This document shows positions 1-7,547 of a stretch of DNA of 64,000 nucleotides, in pieces. The translations under genes and the position numbers were made by a program. This DNA comes from Nostoc sp. CHAB 5844 (GTDB lineage: Bacteria > Cyanobacteriota > Cyanobacteriia > Cyanobacteriales > Nostocaceae), in NCBI RefSeq assembly GCF_020829595.1, contig NZ_JAIVFW010000002.1, positions 62,001 to 126,000 on the forward strand. The letters run 5' to 3'. The notes under the pieces were generated by a model. The model saw only the letters and a program-made list of their open reading frames with translations, had not been told where the DNA came from and made no database searches. Numbering within the stretch: the first letter of the stretch is position 1; every line of letters starts with the position of its first letter.

Positions 1-262
1 AGTGACCAGAGTTTTAAGCAACTTAACACTCTGTAAATATGAAATATATGGCGTTCTCTTTGCAACCAAACACTTAAAATGCCAGTTCCAAAGTAGATCT
101 TATCGTTTGTAGAGTGCCTTGTGTACTCTTTGATTGCCTTAACAATTTGATGAGAGCAATGCACTACTTCTATAAAAAAAGTAACATAGTCGAGAGATAG
201 ATTTCATCAACAACAAGAGAACTGGGCAGTTCGATACAATTTGGCTTCAGGTGGAATTGAAA
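1..262. other. Upstream region of ctpA
   Basis: AT-rich non-coding stretch before the protease gene. I see no gene or repeat in it. The purine-rich GGTGGAA just before position 263 can serve as ribosome binding site for ctpA. Confidence 0.4.
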
Positions 263-1510
263 ATGGGGTTCATGCAAAAGTACGTTTTTCGGGTAAGTTT
301 GTCACTATTTTTAGCGTTTTGTTTAGCGATTGGGGGATTTATCCCAGTAGCAACAGCTTTGACAAGTGAGCAAAAGTTAGTCTCAGAAGTTTGGCGCATT
401 GTCAATCGCACTTATCTAGACGAGACATTTAATCATCAAAACTGGGCAACAGTCAGACAAAAAGCCTTAGAAAAGACGCTGACTAACAGCCAAGCGGCTT
501 ACACAGCGATTCAGTCCATGCTCAAGAGCCTGGATGACCCTTTTACCCGTTTTTTAGATCCAGAACAGTATCGCAGCTTGCAGGTTAATACTTCTGGAGA
601 ATTGACTGGGGTTGGTTTGCAAATTGCCCTCAATCCGCATACAGGGCAACTAGAAGTAGTCTCGCCGATTGAAGGTTCACCAGCAGATAAAGCCGGCATT
701 AAACCGCGCGATCGCATTCTCAAAATTGAAGGATTTTCCACAGAGAACTTGACTCTGGATGAGGCTGCGGCCAGAATGCGTGGCCCCATTGGCAGTTTAG
801 TAACGCTGTTGATTGAACGTGACGGAGAAGAACAGCAAGAAGTTAGTATAGTGCGCGATCGCATTGAACTTAACCCCGTTGTTGCCCAATTGCGTACTTC
901 TCCTCAAGGTACATCCATTGGTTATCTTCGCCTCACTCAATTTAATGCCAACGCTTCTATGGAGTTGGCACACGCTATTAATAGTCTAGAAAAAAAAGGC
1001 GCTGCTGCCTATATTTTAGATTTACGCAACAATCCTGGTGGACTTTTACAGGCTGGCATTGAAATTGCTCGGCTGTGGTTAGATTCTGGCACTATTGTCT
1101 ACACAGTTAATCGTCAAGGCATTCAAGGCAGTTTTGAAGCTTTTGGCCCACCACTGACAAAAGATCCGTTAGTAATTTTGGTGAATCAAGGAACTGCTAG
1201 TGCTAGTGAAATTCTCGCTGGCGCACTGCAAGACAATGGCCGGGCTAAATTAGTCGGCGAAACTACTTTTGGCAAAGGCTTAATTCAATCTTTATTTGAA
1301 TTGTCAGATGGTTCTGGTTTAGCAGTCACTATTGCTAAATATGAAACTCCTCAACATCGAGATATTAATAAATTAGGAATTAAGCCAGATCAAGTAGTTA
1401 CCCAACAACCAATTACCCGCGAACAGATTGCTACAGAAGCAGATTTGCAATATCAAGCCGCAGTCGAAATATTGGCGAAAAATTCTGTAGTTGTTGGAAG
1501 TAGGGAGTAG
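263..1510 (+). CDS. ctpA: Carboxyl-terminal processing protease (S41, CtpA-type)
   Basis: Periplasmic or lumenal serine protease of the tail-specific S41 family; members such as CtpA trim the C-terminus of photosystem II D1. An N-terminal hydrophobic segment is the export signal. A PDZ domain follows (about residues 105-185), then the catalytic core with GTASASEI and, 25 residues later, FGKG. That is the Ser/Lys dyad (Ser313 and Lys338 from the ATG at 263). I chose ATG 263 over the in-frame GTG at 251 because GGTGGAA lies at Shine-Dalgarno distance from it. The last codons (VGSRE) and the stop lie in the repeat run GGAAGTAGGGAGTAG, so the native C-terminus was probably replaced. Cyanobacteria carry several Ctp paralogues, so D1 as the substrate is an inference. 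Confidence 0.93.
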   Translation: MGFMQKYVFRVSLSLFLAFCLAIGGFIPVATALTSEQKLVSEVWRIVNRTYLDETFNHQNWATVRQKALEKTLTNSQAAYTAIQSMLKSLDDPFTRFLDPEQYRSLQVNTSGELTGVGLQIALNPHTGQLEVVSPIEGSPADKAGIKPRDRILKIEGFSTENLTLDEAAARMRGPIGSLVTLLIERDGEEQQEVSIVRDRIELNPVVAQLRTSPQGTSIGYLRLTQFNANASMELAHAINSLEKKGAAAYILDLRNNPGGLLQAGIEIARLWLDSGTIVYTVNRQGIQGSFEAFGPPLTKDPLVILVNQGTASASEILAGALQDNGRAKLVGETTFGKGLIQSLFELSDGSGLAVTIAKYETPQHRDINKLGIKPDQVVTQQPITREQIATEADLQYQAAVEILAKNSVVVGSRE

Positions 1511-1565
1511 GGAGTGGCGAGTGGGGAGTAGAATTTCACACTTCCTACTCAGCACTCAGCACTCA
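1491..1565. repeat. Heptamer-type short tandem repeats between ctpA and the MBL gene
   Basis: Imperfect GGGAGT/GGAGTAG units on the left and CTCAGCA units on the right (TGAGTGC on the other strand). The left side supplies the ctpA stop, and the right side supplies the TGA of the opposing MBL-fold gene. TGAGTGC units recur inside the 5-oxoprolinase gene near 58.55 kb. Confidence 0.75.
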
Positions 1566-2249
1566 CAAAATCGGTTGTCCCTGCAACAAAGCAGGGAAAT
1601 CCAATGTAGCAAGCTGTTGGTATGCTTTGTCTATAACACGCTTACCTCTGAGAAATCCTGTATTCGCACCAGGACAAATATACTCAAGGGTTTCTGGTGT
1701 AAAGCGTTCTAATATGGATTGAACATTTTTAATTTGTCTAGGCCAGTGAAAAGTTTTAGCTGTGCGTAATGGTACTGGTTCACCCTGCTGATTTGGAACT
1801 AAATGGCGACCAGAAAATAAAACGCCGCCCAATTCGTTGTAATAAAGGCAAGATGAACCTGGAGAATGGCCTGGTGTCCAAATTATTTGGGCTGTAGAAG
1901 TAAGAATAATTTTTTGGGTAAAGGTAGTAACGGTTAAGCCTGGTAATAAATACGCTTCTTGTTCTTGAATTAAAACCTCACAACCCAAAGCTGGCTGAAG
2001 TTCTGCGGTTTTACCTATAGCACCACGGTGAGTAATAAATAACCACCGTACACCTCCATGCGATCGCAAAAAATCCAGATTCATTTGGTCTAAGGCTGGG
2101 CAATCGATGAGGATATTCCCTTCATTTCTTACAATGAAGTAGGAGGTTCCTCCCAATGTGTCCCGATTTGGTGGAAAAGCAAAAATGCTATCCAGCACAG
2201 GCCGTGGTGACTTAGCTGTATGACTGGGCTGTTGCGGTAAGGAACACAT
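1563..2249 (-). CDS. Degenerate metallo-beta-lactamase-fold protein
   Basis: The protein keeps the MBL-fold outline: a GGTSYFIV strand, an LFITHR motif, the TPGHSPGS histidine motif and VLFSGRHL. The HxHxDH metal signature reads HRGAIG here, so only its first histidine remains. The aspartate usually found in the LFSGDH-like strand is Arg. It is therefore probably not an ordinary two-metal hydrolase; it may have lost catalysis or use another chemistry. I chose the ATG at 2249 (MCSLPQQ); a TTG at 2282 only adds a poor extension. It converges on ctpA and its TGA lies in heptamer-repeat sequence. Fold assignment is good, function unknown. Confidence 0.8.
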   Translation of the reverse strand: MCSLPQQPSHTAKSPRPVLDSIFAFPPNRDTLGGTSYFIVRNEGNILIDCPALDQMNLDFLRSHGGVRWLFITHRGAIGKTAELQPALGCEVLIQEQEAYLLPGLTVTTFTQKIILTSTAQIIWTPGHSPGSSCLYYNELGGVLFSGRHLVPNQQGEPVPLRTAKTFHWPRQIKNVQSILERFTPETLEYICPGANTGFLRGKRVIDKAYQQLATLDFPALLQGQPIL

Positions 2250-2289
2250 GAGAAAAACTAAATAAAAATGAGGAGTGATCAATGAGAAG

Positions 2290-2460
2290 GAATTAGAAGA
2301 CAGAATTCAGAATACCCCATACGTGAAGTCAGGGGTTTGGGCCAGGAAAGAATTTTTTCTTCTCCACAATTAAAATTGGAGAGTTTAAACCTTGATTTTC
2401 TGTCCAGTTGCAAAAAGCTAAATTCTGAATTCTGGCTCCTGAGTTCTGAATTCTTTTTCG
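2290..2460. repeat. Interspersed GAATTCAG-ended palindromic repeat
   Basis: Starts near GAATTCAGAATACC and ends with the inverted TTCTGAATTCTGGCTCCTGA-like arm. It belongs to the same loose family as the elements at 4344, 27787, 29430, 32833, 41160 and 48116, which share GAATTCAG/CTGAATTC arms. No gene is visible in it. Confidence 0.6.
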
Positions 2461-2685
2461 GTAACAATTTAGTAACACAGTTGAACTGCTTGTACCATTT
2501 TGGATTTTGAATTGTCAAACAGTTGTTTACACTTTTAAGTAATTCATCTGTTGCAAATTGGTACTAAAAATTAACCCTTAAAAGTTAACTATCGTTAAAA
2601 ATCGGGGTTTTAGAGTCTGCTTTGTGGTGAGGGCTGTGGTGCTGACACTACTGGTGGGACATTTTTCCAAATTATTAAAGAACAC

Positions 2686-4164
2686 ATGACTTTTTGGTTT
2701 CTCCTCCTACTGGGACTAGCTACTTATCTGATGGTGCAACGCAGTGCTGTTAGCATTACACGCACACCTGTTTGGTTGCTATGGCTAGTGTTAATGACAC
2801 CAGCATTGCTATTGACTGGCTGGACATTGAGGTATGGCATCAAACAACCTCCGCCACCATCACTGATTATCGGGTCGTCTATTGTTTGCCTTTTGTTATA
2901 CTGGCTGTTATTTCAATGGGGGCGAACAGCGCCAAAAGATAAGCAAACTGAACCATCAGATCCTCCATTACAATCGGCTATCCATCCTACCGCAGAACCA
3001 GTACCAGTGCGTCCCATTGAACCTACCGAAGAAAGCCAGCTGCGAAATTGTTTTCCCTGGTCTGTATATTACATCCAAAATATTGAGTATCGACCCCAAG
3101 CTATCATCTGTCGAGGTCAATTAAGAACTACGCCGCATCAAGCTTACCAGCGAATTAAGGATAACATCGAAGCACATTTTGGTGATCGCTTTTTAGTGAT
3201 TTTTCAAGAAGGTCTGAATGGCAAACCTTTTTTTGTCTTAGTACCTAATGCACAGGCGGCTTCAGCAGTTAATAAAAACAAAACAGAAAAGTTAACCAGA
3301 CCAGGATTAGCACTCATATTACTAATTACAACTTTTTTCACTACCACCTTTGTCGGAGCTAGAATTGCTGGTGTTGACCTAGCAACATTGAAATCAGATC
3401 CAATTGTTCTGTTACAAGGATTGCCTTATGCTTTGGGGTTAATCAGTATTTTGGGCATTCACGAACTTGGTCACTACTTAACAGCTAGGTTCTACAAAAT
3501 TCGTTCAACTCTGCCATATTTTATCCCCATGCCTTTTTTCTTGGGGACTTTCGGTGCATTTATTCAAATGCGTAGTCCAATTCCTAATCGTAAAGCTTTA
3601 TTTGATGTCAGTATTGCTGGGCCTATTGCTGGATTTGTAGCAACATTACCGATACTAATTTGGGGTTTAGCTCATTCTGAGATAGTACCTCTAACTGAGA
3701 AAACAGGAATCTTGAATCCAGATGCGCTTAATCCTAAATATTCAATTTTGTTAGCTTTACTTTCAAAGTTAGCCTTGGGTAGTCAGTTAACTGCTAAATC
3801 TGCTATTGACTTGCATCCATTGGCAGTGGCAGGTTTTTTAGGATTAATTGTCACAGCCTTGAATTTAATGCCCGTGGGACAACTAGATGGTGGTCATATT
3901 GTCCATGCTATGTTTGGGCAACGAACGGCGATATTTATTGGTCAAATAGCTCGTTTGTTACTGCTACTACTTTCTTTGGTGCAGTCAGAATTTTTTGTCT
4001 GGGCGATAATTTTATTATTTATCCCTCTCATTGATGAACCCGCTTTGAATGATGTCACAGAATTAGATAACGGACGTGACATTTTGGGATTAATGGCTGT
4101 GGCTTTATTAATCATCATTATTTTGCCATTACCACAGGCGATCGCTAACTTGTTACAAATTTAA
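2686..4164 (+). CDS. Site-2 protease family (M50) intramembrane metalloprotease
   Basis: Polytopic membrane zinc protease. Two N-terminal TM segments precede a proline-rich linker and a soluble domain (about residues 105-190). A multi-TM core follows with HELGH at 259-263 and the third metal ligand in QLDGGH (Asp401). The two motifs, with FYKIRSTLPYFIPMPF after the first, match the cyanobacterial/plant EGY-type S2P group, whose members cut membrane-anchored regulators such as anti-sigma factors. No sigma or anti-sigma gene is adjacent, so the substrate is unknown. The gene is monocistronic, with repeats both upstream and downstream. Confidence 0.92.
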   Translation: MTFWFLLLLGLATYLMVQRSAVSITRTPVWLLWLVLMTPALLLTGWTLRYGIKQPPPPSLIIGSSIVCLLLYWLLFQWGRTAPKDKQTEPSDPPLQSAIHPTAEPVPVRPIEPTEESQLRNCFPWSVYYIQNIEYRPQAIICRGQLRTTPHQAYQRIKDNIEAHFGDRFLVIFQEGLNGKPFFVLVPNAQAASAVNKNKTEKLTRPGLALILLITTFFTTTFVGARIAGVDLATLKSDPIVLLQGLPYALGLISILGIHELGHYLTARFYKIRSTLPYFIPMPFFLGTFGAFIQMRSPIPNRKALFDVSIAGPIAGFVATLPILIWGLAHSEIVPLTEKTGILNPDALNPKYSILLALLSKLALGSQLTAKSAIDLHPLAVAGFLGLIVTALNLMPVGQLDGGHIVHAMFGQRTAIFIGQIARLLLLLLSLVQSEFFVWAIILLFIPLIDEPALNDVTELDNGRDILGLMAVALLIIIILPLPQAIANLLQI

Positions 4165-4232
4165 AAATCGTTCACAATTATCTCAATTATCGGCGATTAC
4201 TCTTTATTCTATTGGGCGATCGCCCCTCTAAT

Positions 4233-4342
4233 ATCGTGTCCGGTGAAAGACTGATCATTAAGGCAGCTTCAGGTGCAGAGGGGAGGGGTTTTTGGGTTCT
4301 CTGCATAGATTCGGGAATTATAACTAATTACCCGGACATGAT
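4233..4342 (+). mobile_element. 110-bp MITE, copy A
   Basis: Bounded by inverted ends ATCGTGTCCGG and CCGGACATGAT. A second copy lies in opposite orientation at 43486-43596. By eye the two differ only by one substitution and one single-base indel. No ORF is inside, so it is non-autonomous. No clear target duplication was found. Confidence 0.88.
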
Positions 4343-4343
4343 T

Positions 4344-4577
4344 TGAAGAAGAATTCAGAAGTCAGAATTCAGGAGTCAGAACAAGAGCGTGGGGGATTCA
4401 GACCCGCCACTTTCTTACAAAGTTCTGAGCGGAGGAAGCCTCCGCTCAGACTTTGCGCTAATTGTAGACCGCTAAATTTTTAATTTAGCGGGGGTCTTAA
4501 ACCCGTTTATTCATTCGCCACGAGCTACAAATTCAATTCTGAATTCTGACTCCTGACGAATGTATTCTGTTTGATAA
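4344..4577. repeat. About 230-bp palindromic interspersed element, copy 1
   Basis: Runs from GAAGAAGAATTCAG to ATTCTGTTTGATAA. It is made of long imperfect inverted arms around CGCTAAATTTTTAATTTAGCG and a smaller stem GCGGAGGAAGCCTCCGC. Near-identical copies are at 29430-29663 (same strand) and 48116-48301 (inverted, missing the small stem). It lies directly next to MITE copy A, so the spacer after the S2P gene is a nest of elements. Confidence 0.88.
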
Positions 4578-4805
4578 CTCATGCCTAAGAGCGATCGCTC
4601 ACTCTAGGTAATTGATTTCATTAATTTTTGTTTGAAGCCCTTGCATTCATGAGCCACTGCGTTCTTGGGGTCTCCCCAAGTAGCGTAAGTGGCGTGCATG
4701 GGTGCAATCTAAAATCCAAAATTGGCTCACAGTCACAACCGCAATAAAGAGTGATATCGGGAGAAATAGATGCTGGTTTGCTTCTGCACAGAGGCCACAG
4801 TTAAT
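4578..4805. other. Spacer between repeats and the cpcS terminator
   Basis: No gene recognised. It contains HIP1-like GCGATCGC sites and repeat fragments such as CACTGCGTTCTTGGGG, which resemble the GC-rich repeat seen elsewhere in the window. Confidence 0.35.
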
Positions 4806-4853
4806 GAAAAACAAAAGCGATCGCCTAGTGAAGATTATTTTAGGCGATCACTC
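4806..4853 (-). terminator. Intrinsic terminator after cpcS
   Basis: On the minus strand AGTGATCGCCTA and TAGGCGATCGCT form a 12-bp stem, followed by TTTTGTTTTTC. It lies just past the cpcS stop and would end the HEAT-repeat/cpcS transcript. One stem arm is a HIP1 octamer. Confidence 0.7.
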
Positions 4854-4864
4854 TGCTTTTGTCC

Positions 4865-5428
4865 TTAGTTAGCCGAATTACTAACTTCAGCTGCTTTTGC
4901 CGCCGCCGGACTACCACCCATACGAATTTCCGAAGTAAAGGAAGCCATACTAAAGCCACCAAAACGCTTGAGAATACTGACGCGCATTCTTAAATTGGGA
5001 CTAGCAAACCACAGGCGTTCTTCAGACCACATAGTTTCGTACTCTGTGGTTAAGGTCAATGCATCATCGCTACCCATTTTATAGCGTCCGGCGACAGGGG
5101 CTTTTTCTGCATAACCCATTTCTCTGAGTAACCTGCCTTCACTGGGATTATCGGCATCGGGTACACTAACTAACACAGTTGAACCAGTATGCTTTTCTTC
5201 ATCCCATTCCATTGTGCCGTTCCAGGTGACTCTCGCCCCACAAGAAGCTTCACTGGGGTTGACTTCGTACTGTTGGCATAGTTTGGTAACTTCTGGATGA
5301 TCTGCTGCCAACATCTCAATTACGATGTCGGACTTACCATCTTCAGACTGTTTAAATGCTAAATGGTGACTAGTACGGTGAGAAAACCATTTACCAGCAC
5401 TTAACTCAAAAAACTCTTCAATATTCAT
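4865..5428 (-). CDS. cpcS: Phycobiliprotein bilin lyase, CpcS/CpeS family
   Basis: Cytoplasmic lyase that attaches phycocyanobilin to a conserved cysteine (Cys84-type) of phycobiliprotein subunits during phycobilisome assembly. The 187-residue length, the N-terminus [20 protein letters not shown] and the lipocalin-like strands up to FTSEIRMGG fit the CpcS group of Nostoc. It is the second gene of a minus-strand pair, 71 nt after the HEAT-repeat gene, and a hairpin terminator follows. Co-location with a HEAT-repeat phycobilisome protein supports a role in antenna assembly or turnover. Whether it acts alone or with a CpcU-like partner cannot be read from this window. Confidence 0.93.
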   Translation of the reverse strand: MNIEEFFELSAGKWFSHRTSHHLAFKQSEDGKSDIVIEMLAADHPEVTKLCQQYEVNPSEASCGARVTWNGTMEWDEEKHTGSTVLVSVPDADNPSEGRLLREMGYAEKAPVAGRYKMGSDDALTLTTEYETMWSEERLWFASPNLRMRVSILKRFGGFSMASFTSEIRMGGSPAAAKAAEVSNSAN

Positions 5429-5499
5429 GAATGAAATTACCCTGCATCAAAATGCTAAAAGTCCCTCTTATTATTAAAAGGTAGCAGGAGAGATATATC

Positions 5500-6180
5500 T
5501 TACGCTTGCTTGCCTTTTTCCTCAATCCTCTTGAGACAGATGCTTGCTGCTTCAGCAACGTTGGGATGGCTATCTTTCTCCAAATATTTTAAAGCCGAGA
5601 TACTCTTGGGAGTCGGCAGATTTCCTAAAGCTTCTGCCAGCCGTTGCCTTACTAGCCAATCCTCTGATTGGGCAAATTTTAGAATACTATCAACTGCTTC
5701 TAAGTCACCAATTTCTCCCAGTGCAGAAATTGCTGCTTCTTGTATAACCTTTTCATTACTATCCAACGCCTGCATGAGAACTTGGCGGGCGCGTGGATCT
5801 TTGAGATTGCCTAAAGCTACAGCTGCACTAAAGCGTACTAGCCAATCAGTATCTTCATAAAATGCCCTAGCCAGTGCCTCAAAAGCTCTGATATCACCTA
5901 GATATCCCAATGCACCAGCAGCATCAGCCCGGATGCCGTAGTCGGGATCGGTTTGCAAAATTCTCACCAGAATTGCATAACATTCGGCAGTTTGCTTAAC
6001 TCCCAGGGCAAAGATTGCCATAGACCGAAGTTGCAAAGAATCGTCATTCAACACCTTTTTGATTAAAGGTACTGCATCTTCAGCTGGGACATCGCGCAGA
6101 CTGGCGAGTGCAACCATGCGATCGCGTAAATTTGAACTTTCTAACTGAGCAGAAATTTCTTGTAAGGGTAGAGCAGCCAT
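5500..6180 (-). CDS. HEAT-repeat protein, NblB/CpcE-F-like
   Basis: 226 residues built almost wholly of HEAT/PBS-lyase repeats. Examples are LQLRSMAIFALG, YGIRADAAGALGYLGD, WLVRFSAAVALGNLKD, KVIQEAAISALGEIGD and WLVRQRLAEALGNLPT, each with the usual A.ALG core. Such short HEAT proteins in cyanobacteria include bilin lyase subunits CpcE/CpcF and the phycobilisome-degradation protein NblB. The single-domain length and the cpcS neighbour favour a phycobilisome role, probably NblB-like, but the subgroup is inference. It leads the HEAT-cpcS operon. Confidence 0.85.
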   Translation of the reverse strand: MAALPLQEISAQLESSNLRDRMVALASLRDVPAEDAVPLIKKVLNDDSLQLRSMAIFALGVKQTAECYAILVRILQTDPDYGIRADAAGALGYLGDIRAFEALARAFYEDTDWLVRFSAAVALGNLKDPRARQVLMQALDSNEKVIQEAAISALGEIGDLEAVDSILKFAQSEDWLVRQRLAEALGNLPTPKSISALKYLEKDSHPNVAEAASICLKRIEEKGKQA

Positions 6181-6489
6181 TTATTATTCAAGCGCTTTCT
6201 TTACTTATCTTTACTTTACCTGATTTGCTAATTAGGCTGCCGCGAAACTCAGGTACTAATTTGGTGTAATTCCCGAATTAGCCAATACTCATAAAACTTG
6301 CGTAGAAATATCGTCGACTAAGACTGGGCGTAAAAGTTTGGTAATGAGTTACACCTACTACTGCATTTACTTTTTACTTTAACCGACTTTTCTCGGTAAT
6401 AGGAATAACTTATTATACTTATTTTTTATTTGCTCTTTACAACTTACTGTAATAAAAAATACAATGTTTAGAGAAATTATGCAGCAATT
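6181..6489. other. Divergent intergenic region, HEAT gene / CAP gene
   Basis: AT-rich spacer holding the promoters of two divergent genes. I see no clear operator, repeat or small gene. Confidence 0.4.
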
Positions 6490-7227
6490 ATGAAGTACAT
6501 AAATTTAGCAGTATTTATACCAAGCATTTTAGTTAATATTTGTTCTATTCAATTTTTTCAACCTAGCTCATCTCTAGCAAACTCTACTTTAATTCTGGAT
6601 AAAAAAGCTAGTTTATATTTAGTAGCAAAGACCAATTATCTTTCACTAATAGAACAACAAATTATCAACGAGACGAATAAAATAAGGCAAAATCCTAAAG
6701 TGTATATTCCCATTTTAGAAATCTATAGAAAAAAGTTTCAAGGTAAACGCGTGAGATTATCGCAAAATTATTACTTAAATACTCAAGAAGGAAAAAAAGC
6801 CGTTGATGAGGCGATCGCATTTCTCAAATCCGCACGTCCTGTCGGAGCATTAAGTATATCTAGAGGTATGTCTTTGGCTGCAAAAGTTCATGTGAAAGAC
6901 CAAGGTGGCAAAGGCGCAACTGGGCATTATGGTAGTGATGGGAGCAATCCTTTTGATCGCATCAATCGCTATGGTAAATGGCAGATCACTGCGGCTGAAA
7001 ATATTAGCTACGGCCCGAATACAGCCCAAGATATTGTAATGCAATTAATTATCGATGATGGAGTGCCATCACGCGGGCATCGAACAAATATCTTTAACTC
7101 TGCATTTAAAGTTAGTGGCGTTGCTTATGGAACTCATAAAATTTACAAAACTATATGCGTTATTAACTATGCTGGTGGTTTTCAAGAGAAAATAACTGAG
7201 ATTGACAAACCTGCGTCAATGATTTAA
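6490..7227 (+). CDS. Secreted CAP (SCP/PR-1) domain protein
   Basis: Signal peptide at residues 1-30 ([16 protein letters not shown], then a small-residue stretch). The CAP domain fills most of the rest: [15 protein letters not shown] opens it, [12 protein letters not shown] and [14 protein letters not shown] form the core, and [19 protein letters not shown] is the second signature. Conserved His and Glu residues of the CAP cavity (GHYG, AENISYG, GHRTNIF) are visible. Bacterial CAP proteins are extracellular with poorly known roles, often adhesion or lipid binding. No close operon partner. Confidence 0.88.
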   Translation: MKYINLAVFIPSILVNICSIQFFQPSSSLANSTLILDKKASLYLVAKTNYLSLIEQQIINETNKIRQNPKVYIPILEIYRKKFQGKRVRLSQNYYLNTQEGKKAVDEAIAFLKSARPVGALSISRGMSLAAKVHVKDQGGKGATGHYGSDGSNPFDRINRYGKWQITAAENISYGPNTAQDIVMQLIIDDGVPSRGHRTNIFNSAFKVSGVAYGTHKIYKTICVINYAGGFQEKITEIDKPASMI

Positions 7228-7547
7228 CTAGCAATCAGTATTTCAAAATCTGGGAAGAAATTAGTTTGAGAACATACTAAATAACAATTAACTATTAATT
7301 GCCATTTAAGTGATTTCACTAAGTATTTTTTGCTTATAAGTTTATCTTGATCAGCTTACTGCAAAAGAGCCTTGAGATACTGAAAATTAGCTTCACTTCA
7401 CAAACAAAAATCCGCAATTTCACTATGTAAAATAGTATACGTTTAAATTTATTCTATATATTTAAGAAAGTATTAAACTGAAAGCAAGTGACTACAGGTA
7501 GGATTTTTCAGCAGTAGATCCAAGATGTGAAATTTTGAGGAAGAGCA
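7228..7547. other. Spacer before the FHA-GGDEF-EAL gene
   Basis: AT-rich, no ORF or repeat recognised. It presumably carries the promoter of the downstream gene. Confidence 0.35.

Noticed and set aside
2279-2518. 79-codon minus-strand ORF
   Set aside because: Lies in repeat sequence (GAATTCAG arms) and resembles no protein.
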